DNA from: a virus
IMG/VR virus record: IMGVR_UViG_3300033143_004479
Location: 1 to 46,773 of that record
Length of the DNA: 46,773 nucleotides
Reading direction: 5' to 3' (one strand)
The notes beneath the pieces were generated by a model. It was not told the origin of the DNA. It saw only the letters and a program-made list of their open reading frames with translations, and did not search any database. Of this stretch, positions 39,577 through 46,773 are shown in pieces (positions within the stretch are counted from its first letter, which is position 1; the number at the start of each line of letters is the position of its first letter). The position numbers and the translations under genes were made by a program.

Positions 39577-39784
39577 TATTCTCAGTATCCTTCTTATCCA
39601 CCAAGCCCTGAGCAATGATATACACCGAGCCTAGAATTGCAATGATGGCATTGACAATAATAGTCCCAGTAGTTACCACTTTCTCCCCAGCTTCCTCACC
39701 ATACTGGGTACCCCAGGCGATAGCTATCACAGTAAGGATAGCTACCAGCAACTTCCTACTTACCCATTTTTGTAACAGTTCCAT
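39560..39784 (-). CDS. Holin-like membrane protein (74 aa)
   Basis: MELLQKWVSRKLLVAILTVI... has two hydrophobic spans (about residues 12-25 and 37-61: TGTIIVNAIIAILGSVYIIAQ), a short basic N-terminus and a charged C-terminus (DKKDTENNGAVH), typical of small phage holins. Strong AAAAGGAG ribosome site. First of the lysis cassette; followed by spanin genes. No endolysin gene recognised nearby. Confidence 0.75.
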   Translation of the reverse strand: MELLQKWVSRKLLVAILTVIAIAWGTQYGEEAGEKVVTTGTIIVNAIIAILGSVYIIAQGLVDKKDTENNGAVH

Positions 39785-39790
39785 TTTTTG

Positions 39791-39928
39791 TTACTCCTTT
39801 TCTTGTTCTTGTGTAACATCAAAATCTAACTCCATCCATTTTGCCCAGTTTACTTGTATCGCAGGGCCTTTATATGTCCACCACTTATAAGTAGCCTCAC
39901 TAAGATCAAGCCCTATCAGCAAAAAGGG
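39791..39928 (-). CDS. Open frame with no ATG, likely -1 frameshift extension (43 aa)
   Basis: Reads LLIGLDLSEATYKWWTYKGP...NWAKWMELDFDVTQEQEKE and ends in a TAA nine bases before the holin start, with a tail coding for its ribosome site. It has no ATG or GTG before residue 30. In the -1 frame of the upstream gene it begins at heptamer C CCT TTT (39928-39922), right before that gene's TGA. If the ribosome slips, the product is a 111-residue fusion; otherwise a TTG start is needed. A sequencing error in the T run is the alternative. Confidence 0.5.
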   Translation of the reverse strand, partial: PFLLIGLDLSEATYKWWTYKGPAIQVNWAKWMELDFDVTQEQEKE

Positions 39929-40125
39929 CGAACCAGCACCCCCATTGTCTTGGGGTCATACTTTTCTATGCCAGCTACTCGGCTTCTTTCAGGTTCCACA
40001 GCAAGGAACTCTGCCACCATGATCGCGGCAGTCTGGCTGTCCTTAGCTACAAAGAGGCCACTAACAAAAACCAGCTCCTCACTTTCCTTACCAGCATCCT
40101 TAACAATCACACCTTCATAAATCAT
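39916..40125 (-). CDS. Small phage protein (69 aa)
   Basis: MIYEGVIVKDAGKESEELVFVSG... an alpha/beta protein with FVAKDSQTAAIMVAEFLA and the end MGVLVRPFC, which recurs in small phage proteins (C-terminal VLVRPF). AGGAAG ribosome site. Upstream partner of the -1 frame extension at 39791-39928. Function unknown. Confidence 0.7.
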   Translation of the reverse strand: MIYEGVIVKDAGKESEELVFVSGLFVAKDSQTAAIMVAEFLAVEPERSRVAGIEKYDPKTMGVLVRPFC

Positions 40126-40172
40126 CTTACACTTCCTTCCTTTCTCTCTTTATCAAGTTTACATAATTGTTA

Positions 40173-41366
40173 TCACTGTAACAAATCCTCCCCAGCCCCA
40201 GCCTCAGTAACCAGCTCCCACAGCCTCTTAGTTCCTTTATACCCTTGAGCTACAGGTGTAACAGCTTTATCAATCAGCTTGTTAACATAAAGCTCCTGCA
40301 CCAAGTGCTGGGCTGAAGTCTCTGGAATCCTCAGCTCCCTAGCCACGTCTCCTAAGCTCACAGGCCCCTGCTCTTTAGGATAAAGAGGATAAAGCCTTCT
40401 CCAGAACAACTTTAACACCATGAGCTTAATCCGGGGCAAACTGCCGAGGACAAGCTGACGAGCCAGGGCTATTTCTTCTTCCCCCACCCTGGCCTTGCCC
40501 CTTACCGCTGCCAGACCTAAGCAGAAACTAGCCAATTGCTGAGCCGCCCTGGTGGGGTACTCATCAACTGGCAGTACTGCCAGAAAACCAGCAGTATCTC
40601 TAGCTGAATGAGCCCTTAACCCTGCCAGCATCAAGCCCAGATCAGTGAAGGTATCTATAAACTCATCTGGTATCTCAGGCTTAGTCAGTTTGGCATAAGA
40701 CAGGAAACTCCTAACCTGTTTAGTCAGGGCAAGTTGCTTATCTCTCTTATTCTCCTGCCTACTCGCCATCCTGCCTATCTCTTTCAACTCCCGCCTGTCA
40801 AGCTCAGGCACCCGGTAATACAAGAACCTGGAGCCCAAGTAATCAGTTTGAGCCGTAACCCGGTCAATAGCATCAGTGCAACCACCCAGTACATTGAAAA
40901 AATTATCTATAAGATTTACTTTCACCCTGTTGCCCCATTGCTGGAAATAATGTGCGTCATAAAGCACTCGTAACTGGTCAAATACCTTCCTGGCTTCCTT
41001 TCCCTTACCCAGCAATAGGGTCATATCCTTCATCACCAAGGTTTTATCCTTTAGCCTCTCAGCAACAGCAGGGGTAAGCTCAACATCAGGGTGCCGCTTT
41101 TCCCATTCATCATCCTTGTAACCACTTATCAAACTGGCTCCGGATAAGTCATCTATAAAATAAGTTTTGTTACTGTCTCTCAAGCTCATCAAAACTTCAC
41201 TCTTGCCACAGCCACTTGGTCCTATTAAAAAAACCCAACAATTTTCTACTCCAAATCTTCTTACCACTGTAACCGCCAGGGCAATATCCATCATGTTATA
41301 GAGAGCCCTGTGCGGATAGAGGAAAGCATCCATCTTTGCATATACATCTTTAAGAGTTGTTGGCAC
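40173..41366 (-). CDS. AAA+ ATPase with winged-helix C-terminus, candidate helicase (397 aa)
   Basis: P-loop ATPase: Walker A GPSGCGKS at 49-56, Walker B TLVMKD at 109-114, sensor-1-like GGCTD at 161-165, and the arginine-finger-like LGSRFLYYRVPE with R180. After a helical lid, residues 310-390 form a winged-helix-like domain (SLGDVARELRIPETSAQHL). Order of parts (ATPase, lid, wHTH) recalls MCM-type and related AAA+ helicases. No other replicative helicase is visible, and it lies just downstream of the polymerase, so it is the best helicase or loader candidate. GTG start after AAAAGGAG. Confidence 0.7.
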   Translation of the reverse strand: MPTTLKDVYAKMDAFLYPHRALYNMMDIALAVTVVRRFGVENCWVFLIGPSGCGKSEVLMSLRDSNKTYFIDDLSGASLISGYKDDEWEKRHPDVELTPAVAERLKDKTLVMKDMTLLLGKGKEARKVFDQLRVLYDAHYFQQWGNRVKVNLIDNFFNVLGGCTDAIDRVTAQTDYLGSRFLYYRVPELDRRELKEIGRMASRQENKRDKQLALTKQVRSFLSYAKLTKPEIPDEFIDTFTDLGLMLAGLRAHSARDTAGFLAVLPVDEYPTRAAQQLASFCLGLAAVRGKARVGEEEIALARQLVLGSLPRIKLMVLKLFWRRLYPLYPKEQGPVSLGDVARELRIPETSAQHLVQELYVNKLIDKAVTPVAQGYKGTKRLWELVTEAGAGEDLLQ

Positions 41367-41502
41367 AAGGCTTTTGCTCCTTTTCTAGCAAGCTAACAAT
41401 CAGTTCAAGCATATCATCTATAGCTTTGTTATCTCTCCACTGGTACACCCAGCAAACAGCCCAGCATATGTTACTAATAAGTAGTGCTATTGCCATAATC
41501 AT
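41350..41502 (-). CDS. Small membrane protein (50 aa)
   Basis: MIMAIALLISNICWAVCWVY... one or two hydrophobic stretches then an acidic helix (DDMLELIVSLLEKEQKP). The start at 41502 lies one base after the polymerase stop with GGCGGAG upstream; the longer frame inside the polymerase gene is rejected. Overlaps the ATPase gene by 17 bases. Confidence 0.55.
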   Translation of the reverse strand: MIMAIALLISNICWAVCWVYQWRDNKAIDDMLELIVSLLEKEQKPCANNS

Positions 41503-41503
41503 A

Positions 41504-44032
41504 TTAAAGCTCCGCCCAGTTGTTACCCACTGAAATGTTAGCAGGGATATAAAACATCTCACCACTAGGGGCAGTAAGAGGGATTTTCATAGCTTGCTGT
41601 ATCAACGACTTAAAACCTTCAACATCATCCGGTGCTACCGACCAAATCATTTCATCATGTACCTGTAATCTAAATCTTGGTTTATGCCCTTCCCATTCTA
41701 CAGTTTGTACCCCTTCCCACAACCTAGCCAATGCGAGGTTAAGCAAATCAGCCACGGTGCTTTGAGGTATGTAACTAAAGGCATCCCGCAATATATCCTT
41801 GTTCCATTTCTCAGTGATAAACCCGTGACTATCCCTATAAATGTTCTTTATCCTATCATAAAACACCCGTGACCTACCTAGCAAGTTCCGCAGGCACCTA
41901 TCCTTGTCCAGTTTCATCTTTATCTCTTCTCGCCACTGAGCCAGCTTGGGAAACTTTTTTTGGTAGCTTTGATAAATATACTCAGCCTCATTTAGGGACA
42001 GGTTAGCGTTAAAAGCAAACCCTTCAACACCCTGTCCATAGTTAGTTGCATGTACCAGTTTTTTAGCAAGCGCTCTTCTCTCCTCAGTAATATCATTACC
42101 GAATACGGTCCAAACTCTGTGGGCAACATAACTAAACAAATCATAGCCATTCTCAAACCTATCAGTAAACCCAGGCTCCTCAGCACAATAACCCACCACT
42201 CTAGCCTCAGCCTGGCTATAATCAGCAGAAACAAATACATCCCCTTCATCAGGTAGATACAGGCTTCTGATAATCCCACCTCTACCCTTACCCTTAGGCA
42301 CGTTCTGCAAGTTCCCGCCCGTACCGGTAATGCTTTTCTCACTTGCCAGCCTACCTGTCTTGGTCCCGGCCAACTTGTAACTACACCTCATCCTTTCATC
42401 TCTATCCAGCTTACACTCAAGATAAGTACCAATAAGTTTAGCCAGGCTCCTATATTCCAAGATGAGCTTACATAATTCTCTAACCGACTGTGTGGTCTTG
42501 GCCGCTTGCATAATTCTAGTAAGTGCTTCTTCATCAGTTGTTACCCTTTTGCTCCCATACTTTTTGTACTTGCTCCTATAACGTTTAGGAACCTTCAAGG
42601 CCCGGTACAACAAGTCACCTACCTGGTCATTAGAGGCTAGGTTGAAGTGAGGCTTGAAGTTATCTAGCTTAGTTACCCAGTTGAGAAAGTTCTTAGACCA
42701 GTGCCCCGCCTTAGTATAGTCCCTGCCACTAAGCTCATAGTCATAAATTTTTTGCTGAATTTTTTCCCTTCTTTTTACCTCACTAAGAGGCATCCAACCT
42801 TCAGGCAAGTAATCATCATTAACCTTTTTCTCAACTGCTTTAAGCTCCTCAACCAGCTTAGCCTTAACCTTTTCCCTACCAGCTACATTATACCTGACTC
42901 CTTCTAGTTGAGCTTCCATTAAGGGCTTTAACAAGTCAGTATAATGCTCCTGGTAAAACTCTGTCAAGCCCCTTGCCTTTATCTCAGCCTGCAGAACCTG
43001 AGCTATCTCCCAGGTGCAGATAACATCCATACAGTTATACCAGGCCAGTTTAGGCCAGGTCATCTTATCCAGCTCCACGGCTTTCTTAACCACACCCTTG
43101 TAATACGGGTGCCTGGTATGGATACTGGTTAGGAAGGCCAGTGACCTAGGAAACTCAACATTCAACAAGTGCTGAGCATACATAGTATCAAAGGACCAGT
43201 TATTAAAGGGATAACCAGCCCGTTTGAGATAGTTAATATCAAAGCTGCCATTTTGAGTTACCTTAGGTTTGCTGCTGTTCAATAATGCCCAAATTGCTTC
43301 CTTAGCACCAGCAGTACCTTTCTCCCCATCCTGATACATATAAGGATAAAGCCCAAAACTGACACCCTCACTGCCATCTGAGAACCCTACACAGGTAATG
43401 GCATGGGTCTGCATATTGGTTTCTATATCCACTGATAACATGTCTGCCTTTAGAAGCCGGGTAGCTGCACCAAGGGCAAGATATGCTCTATCCGGCCAGC
43501 TACAAACAGCTACAGGCTTTTCATACTCCCTTGTTTTACTCTCCTCCTTAGCCCTAGCCAAATCCAGTCTCAGCACGACCCGCCAGGGCACCCAGTTCCT
43601 GAGCACATAAGCAGGGTGAATAGTTGGGATTACTTTCCTTTCCTCGCCATTGATAATAACAGGTAAGATAGAACCCCGCCAGTCAGTAATCTTTTCATCC
43701 TCACCTATACCAGTAATAGCTCTGAGACTATGTTCACCAAGAGCTATAATAATGTTAGATTCACTAGCTATTATCTCCTGTGTCAGCCTGGTAACCCCAG
43801 CAGCCACAACAGAAGCTGGCAGCTTATTAAAATTATTATCAGGTGGCCTTACCTGGACCACATTAGTAATATAACAATCATCCCTACCCAGCCCCACCTC
43901 ACCCAGCACCTCATCCAGTAATCTGCCAGCAGCACCTACAAAAGGCACCCCACACTGCTCTTCTTCCCTGCCCGGAGCCTCACCCACAAGCATTATTTTA
44001 CTCTTTATATCACCACAGACTGGTACTAGCAT
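41504..44032 (-). CDS. Uracil-DNA glycosylase / family A DNA polymerase fusion (842 aa)
   Basis: Residues 1-165 are a family 4 UDG-like domain: GEAPGREEEQCGVPFVGAA (17-35), YITNVVQVRPPDNN (54-67) and IPTIHPAYVLRN (135-146). Residues 195-390 carry a DnaQ-like 3'-5' exonuclease (D202-x-E204; FDINYL; NCMDVICTWE). The rest is family A polymerase: motif A DYSQAEAR (D604), motif B RALAKKLVHATNYG (R653, K657, H661, Y665) and motif C HDE (792-794). H661 falls where most enzymes have Phe or Tyr. The UDG cysteines that hold Fe-S are replaced (see finding). ATG overlaps the sigma gene stop. Confidence 0.93.
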   Translation of the reverse strand: MLVPVCGDIKSKIMLVGEAPGREEEQCGVPFVGAAGRLLDEVLGEVGLGRDDCYITNVVQVRPPDNNFNKLPASVVAAGVTRLTQEIIASESNIIIALGEHSLRAITGIGEDEKITDWRGSILPVIINGEERKVIPTIHPAYVLRNWVPWRVVLRLDLARAKEESKTREYEKPVAVCSWPDRAYLALGAATRLLKADMLSVDIETNMQTHAITCVGFSDGSEGVSFGLYPYMYQDGEKGTAGAKEAIWALLNSSKPKVTQNGSFDINYLKRAGYPFNNWSFDTMYAQHLLNVEFPRSLAFLTSIHTRHPYYKGVVKKAVELDKMTWPKLAWYNCMDVICTWEIAQVLQAEIKARGLTEFYQEHYTDLLKPLMEAQLEGVRYNVAGREKVKAKLVEELKAVEKKVNDDYLPEGWMPLSEVKRREKIQQKIYDYELSGRDYTKAGHWSKNFLNWVTKLDNFKPHFNLASNDQVGDLLYRALKVPKRYRSKYKKYGSKRVTTDEEALTRIMQAAKTTQSVRELCKLILEYRSLAKLIGTYLECKLDRDERMRCSYKLAGTKTGRLASEKSITGTGGNLQNVPKGKGRGGIIRSLYLPDEGDVFVSADYSQAEARVVGYCAEEPGFTDRFENGYDLFSYVAHRVWTVFGNDITEERRALAKKLVHATNYGQGVEGFAFNANLSLNEAEYIYQSYQKKFPKLAQWREEIKMKLDKDRCLRNLLGRSRVFYDRIKNIYRDSHGFITEKWNKDILRDAFSYIPQSTVADLLNLALARLWEGVQTVEWEGHKPRFRLQVHDEMIWSVAPDDVEGFKSLIQQAMKIPLTAPSGEMFYIPANISVGNNWAEL

Positions 44033-44574
44033 TTCAACTTCTCCAAAGCCCTGGCATTAATTTGACATATTCTTTGCTTGGTAAGACCCAGCCTGACACC
44101 AATCTCAGTAAAGCTAAGTCCAGCTCTATAATGCAGCTCCGTAATCTGCTTTTCTCGTTGAGTCAGCCTAGTAGCAAACCTTTCTCCTAACATGCCTAGT
44201 TCATCAGGCTCTTGTCTATAAGCCCGTTCAGCAGGCCCCCTATCTCCGATAGCTTGCCCCATATAATCAACAGCAAGGTTGCCCAGCTCTCTATCAGGCA
44301 ACCGGTCCGGTCCCGGCAGTTCTTGTAACACCTCTTTACCTAACCGTTTCCCAAAGCTGTGATAAGCCCATTTCAGTTTCTGATAGATAAAGGTACTGAG
44401 CTTGCCCAACTCCGGTTTATAAGCCTGTATTGCCTTGACATAAGCTAGGTTAAGCACCCCATGCAGGTCATGGTTCCTCAGTGCCGACAATTGAATCCCC
44501 TGCCTTTTGCAGAACCCACCTATCAAGCCTATGTTTTTTTCAGCGAGGATTTTTTGTTCTTTATTTAGGGCCAC
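44026..44574 (-). CDS. Phage sigma-70-family RNA polymerase sigma factor (182 aa)
   Basis: Region 2-like part: YVKAIQAYKPELGKLSTFIYQKLKWAYHSF (about residues 49-78, with the G-K-x-S-T-F-x-Y core). Region 4: LTQREKQITELHYRAGLSFTEIGVRLGLTKQRICQINARALEKL, a classic HTH for the -35 element. Region 3 is absent or replaced by a charged linker. GTG start and overlap with the polymerase gene. Expected to redirect host RNA polymerase to phage promoters. Confidence 0.88.
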   Translation of the reverse strand: MALNKEQKILAEKNIGLIGGFCKRQGIQLSALRNHDLHGVLNLAYVKAIQAYKPELGKLSTFIYQKLKWAYHSFGKRLGKEVLQELPGPDRLPDRELGNLAVDYMGQAIGDRGPAERAYRQEPDELGMLGERFATRLTQREKQITELHYRAGLSFTEIGVRLGLTKQRICQINARALEKLKC

Positions 44575-44575
44575 T

Positions 44576-44755
44576 TTAACCTACTTCAACTTTGTACTTC
44601 GCCAGCATCTTCTCAAACTCCAGCTTGGCTTCTAAGTAACCTGCACCTGCCCCTCTCAGCTCTTCACAGTCCTCTATCTCGTCTGCTCTCTCGGCAAACT
44701 CATATAGCTCATAAGGTGCCATATGATAATGCTCTTGATACTCTACAAGTTTCAT
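44576..44755 (-). CDS. Small acidic helical protein (59 aa)
   Basis: MKLVEYQEHYHMAPYELYEFAE... almost entirely helical and acidic until a basic end (KMLAKYKVEVG). AAGGAG ribosome site; stop two bases before the sigma start. Unknown role. Confidence 0.6.
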   Translation of the reverse strand: MKLVEYQEHYHMAPYELYEFAERADEIEDCEELRGAGAGYLEAKLEFEKMLAKYKVEVG

Positions 44756-44766
44756 AACTTAGCTCC

Positions 44767-44934
44767 TTAATGAAATAACCCAGCCCAACGGAGAAGGCAA
44801 AACCAAACTACTACCTGGATTAAGACGGTCCAGAAGTCCCAACTTTGCTCAGTTTTGAGTTTACCATGTTTGTGAGCTGCTATTAGTAGGTCTATAAACC
44901 AGATCACAATAATTACTATCTCTGCCCAGTTCAC
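44767..44934 (-). CDS. Two-span small membrane protein (55 aa)
   Basis: GTG start after AAAGG. Sequence VNWAEIVIIVIWFIDLLIAA - charged loop (HKHGKLKTEQSWDF) - WTVLIQVVVWFCLLRWAGLF: two hydrophobic spans with a basic/polar loop. Such proteins recur next to replication genes in phages; role unknown. A rival frame through 45032 is less likely because it lacks a ribosome site. Confidence 0.6.
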   Translation of the reverse strand: MNWAEIVIIVIWFIDLLIAAHKHGKLKTEQSWDFWTVLIQVVVWFCLLRWAGLFH

Positions 44935-45032
44935 AACTTACCTTTCTACCTACCCCTAGGCACAAGCCAGTATGGACAGCCATACCGTAGCTTGGATCAT
45001 ATCCACACCAGCCCGTGCCTTCTTTGTACCAA

Positions 45033-45641
45033 TTAACCAGAAAAAGGATCACTACTAGCAACCTGCCCCGCACTCTCCTGGCCAGGGCCAAGTATATTAA
45101 TCCAGCCTGTGCTCTCAATTCCGGCATAAGGCCCATCTTTAGCCTTCCGAGGCTTCCCAACCTTGACCTGTAAGCTCTTGTTCAACAACCCACCATTGCT
45201 GCAGATAAACTCCTTGCCTGCATCATCAGTAAGTGCCCCAGTCAGGTAAAACTTCATCATCTTCAGCCAACCATTATCAGTGCTGAAATCAAGCTGCGGC
45301 TTCTCAGCAGCCTCATCCCAGTCAGGATGAGTACGGTCAAATAGACTGGAGATATAATCCAGTCCCGCCTGAGCCATAGCCCGTTGGGTATTCGCCCCGC
45401 CTCTCTTGAACGCCTCACCAGAGAAGGGCAGATAGGGCCAGAGCAACCTGTTCTTATACTCATCCCCTGCCGAATGGCTCTTAATCTCCATAGTAAGAGC
45501 TATCCTATACCCCCTTTCTGTTACCTCAGCCTCACCCGCTGCTACCAGTACATCACACCTGCCCGCTGGTACAATGTTACTCTCCTGCACATTTTCATAC
45601 GCCGGTCCATGCAACTTTTCCTGTTCTGTTAGCTCTACCAT
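45033..45641 (-). CDS. Putative ssDNA-binding / DUF669-like protein (202 aa)
   Basis: N-terminal half is beta-rich (ERGYRIALTMEIKSHSAGDEYKNRLLWPY, Sak4-linked type), C-terminal tail GQVASSDPFSG ends in an acidic-aromatic DPF element like SSB proteins' tails. KEFICSNGGLLNKSLQVKVGKPR is the typical strand. Adjacent to the Sak4-like ATPase, with which phages usually pair an SSB. AAGGAG ribosome site. Assignment moderate. Confidence 0.6.
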   Translation of the reverse strand: MVELTEQEKLHGPAYENVQESNIVPAGRCDVLVAAGEAEVTERGYRIALTMEIKSHSAGDEYKNRLLWPYLPFSGEAFKRGGANTQRAMAQAGLDYISSLFDRTHPDWDEAAEKPQLDFSTDNGWLKMMKFYLTGALTDDAGKEFICSNGGLLNKSLQVKVGKPRKAKDGPYAGIESTGWINILGPGQESAGQVASSDPFSG

Positions 45642-45668
45642 TTTCTTTTAGCTCCTTATTCTAGCTTC

Positions 45669-45845
45669 TTAGTATCCATGCTTCCAATTTGCCACTAACT
45701 CACTAGCACAACCTTCTTCATAGAAGAACTTAATCGCTGCATCTGAAACCCCGGCCAGAAATATCTCAGCCAGCTTTATAGCAGCGTGATCAAAGATTTC
45801 TAGGTCTCTTTGCTCTTTAGCAGTCGGTTTCTTCTTCTTAGCCAT
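45669..45845 (-). CDS. Small basic/acidic helical protein (58 aa)
   Basis: MAKKKKPTAKEQRDLEIFDH... basic start then helical acidic body ending ELVANWKHGY. Overlaps the Sak4-like gene by 8 bases. Possibly an accessory to recombination proteins; no family. Confidence 0.55.
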   Translation of the reverse strand: MAKKKKPTAKEQRDLEIFDHAAIKLAEIFLAGVSDAAIKFFYEEGCASELVANWKHGY

Positions 45846-46644
45846 TTTCAGTTACTCCTGTATCAAACTTCTTCCTAACCTTAACCAACATCTTCTCAAT
45901 ATCCGGTTCCTCAAACATTTCAAAGCAATCCCATCTGCTGGTTGCTCTAAATCCTTCTCCGCCCCTGGTTTGCAATTTATAGTTTAACTGCCCTTTTTCC
46001 TTACCTGGAAATACCCTACATCTCCACCTCTCATCAAACCATTTACTAATAATGCTACCGGTTTTGAGCTTCTTCCCAGCAGCATCAATTTGAAACTCCA
46101 TAGCACCCGTTACTTCATTCATCTCATAAGTTTCATGGCATATTAAGATGCGATTACAGGGTAAGGCCAGAAAATTATGAAAAAACTGCATGGCTCGGAA
46201 GGCTAAGGCTCCATAAATAGGTAAAAAACTACTGCCCTTTTCAGGTAAGAGTGGAAGCCCGCCCATTTCCATCTGAGCCTTGCACCATTCAAAGCAGCAC
46301 TCAGTCATTGACAAAAAGCTATCAACAACCACTACATCATAAGGGCAATCCCTAGCTAGTTCCTTCATCTTTTTACATGCCAAACCAAAATCATGCCCAG
46401 CCTCTTTACCCGCATAAGGAGCTGCCCGGTACTGGTTAAAATCGATCCTACCAGCTAGGCCTGGTCGGTGGGCTAAGCTCATCATTCCTTGGTCAAAATC
46501 AAACCAGAAGTGTTTCCCCAAAGCTGTAGCAGCCGTTCTGGTCTTCCCGGTACCAGATGCACCTATCAAAGCTATTGCCCAGGGTTCCCAGCTTAGGTCA
46601 GCTAGTGACTGAACTTGTGACAGTTGGGTTGTTTGTTCCGGCAT
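45838..46644 (-). CDS. Sak4-like RecA-fold ATPase (268 aa)
   Basis: Walker A GASGTGKT (28-35) and Walker B VVVVDSF (104-110), with a DFDQG element (FWFDFDQGM) after the P-loop, and the KGQLNYKLQTRGGEGFRATSRW block near the C-terminus. This layout matches phage Sak4/AAA_24 single-strand annealing ATPases involved in recombination. GGAG ribosome site. Works with the SSB-like gene and the Cas4-like nuclease in the same arm. Confidence 0.85.
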   Translation of the reverse strand: MPEQTTQLSQVQSLADLSWEPWAIALIGASGTGKTRTAATALGKHFWFDFDQGMMSLAHRPGLAGRIDFNQYRAAPYAGKEAGHDFGLACKKMKELARDCPYDVVVVDSFLSMTECCFEWCKAQMEMGGLPLLPEKGSSFLPIYGALAFRAMQFFHNFLALPCNRILICHETYEMNEVTGAMEFQIDAAGKKLKTGSIISKWFDERWRCRVFPGKEKGQLNYKLQTRGGEGFRATSRWDCFEMFEEPDIEKMLVKVRKKFDTGVTENG

Positions 46645-46654
46645 TATTGGTCTC

Positions 46655-46773
46655 CTATTTCTCCCTACCTAATCTGTTCAGTTTCCGCAAGCGTTTCTGT
46701 GCAGTGATTTTGAACAGCCTGCTCACTTCCTGCTCACTTGTATTTCTTGGCTGAGATAACCGGGTGAGAACCT
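46655..46773 (-). CDS. Junction-spanning small protein, C-terminal part
   Basis: The continuation of the gene that starts at 78 (reading leftward across the closure): LSQPRNTSEQEVSRLFKIT... ending RLGREK and TAG at 46655. Followed by an AGGAG ribosome site for the Sak4-like gene at 46644. This segment includes the 14 bases shared with the other end. Confidence 0.75.
   Translation of the reverse strand, partial: VLTRLSQPRNTSEQEVSRLFKITAQKRLRKLNRLGREK
46760..46773. repeat. Terminal redundancy, right copy
   Basis: CCGGGTGAGAACCT, identical to 1-14. Removing one copy and joining the ends restores the reading frame of the junction gene. Confidence 0.9.

Noticed and set aside
44861-45160. Leftward 99-codon ORF
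   Set aside because: Overlaps the SSB-like gene's end and the two-span membrane gene; no ribosome site at its start.

Overview
The window is a complete or nearly complete genome of a tailed, double-stranded DNA phage. Its last 14 bases repeat its first 14. Joining the ends across that repeat restores an intact 60-codon leftward gene, so the molecule is a circle or circularly permuted genome of about 46,759 bp, opened inside a gene. Gene content (large terminase, portal, scaffold, major capsid protein, a gp12-like tail nozzle and a run of large ejection-type proteins, with no tape measure or sheath) suggests a podovirus-like virion. The host cannot be named. Strong AGGAG ribosome sites, sigma-70-type promoters and a spanin-like lysis pair point to a diderm bacterium. 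I saw no integrase, tRNA, CRISPR array or insertion sequence.

There are two divergent transcription arms. They diverge from a control region at about 3300-3760 and converge at 34862-34896, where the last genes of both arms overlap. The rightward arm (3763-34896) starts with small early genes, each group behind a consensus promoter. It continues through a 1.2 kb AT-rich, repeat-rich non-coding stretch (6204-7383, the best candidate for a replication origin), then terminase (8185-10560), a head-fibre or adhesin-like cluster (10605-13743), portal, scaffold, capsid and decoration (13928-20222), tail/connector proteins (20752-25980), ejection proteins (25977-33853) and a degenerate PurD-like protein (33883-34896).

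The leftward arm runs from 3298 through position 1, across the closure, and down to 34862. It holds a Cys-rich small protein, small membrane peptides, a Cas4/RecB-like nuclease, a Sak4-like RecA-fold ATPase with a likely ssDNA-binding partner, a sigma factor, a uracil-DNA-glycosylase/family A DNA polymerase fusion, an AAA+ ATPase that may be the replicative helicase, a lysis cassette (holin, i-spanin-like, Rz1-like), a dATP/dGTP diphosphohydrolase-like protein, an HTH-metallophosphoesterase, a YopX-like protein and a putative zinc protease.

The most unusual items are a compact set of crossing and nested helices at 2161-2360 that looks like a pseudoknotted structured RNA; a UDG-polymerase fusion whose UDG domain has lost its iron-sulphur cysteines; a canonical -1 slippery heptamer just before a stop codon, followed by an open frame with no ATG; a decayed PurD fold in the late operon; and paired promoter modules with conserved upstream boxes. 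No endolysin could be recognised. All functions are read from motifs by eye; no database search was run.
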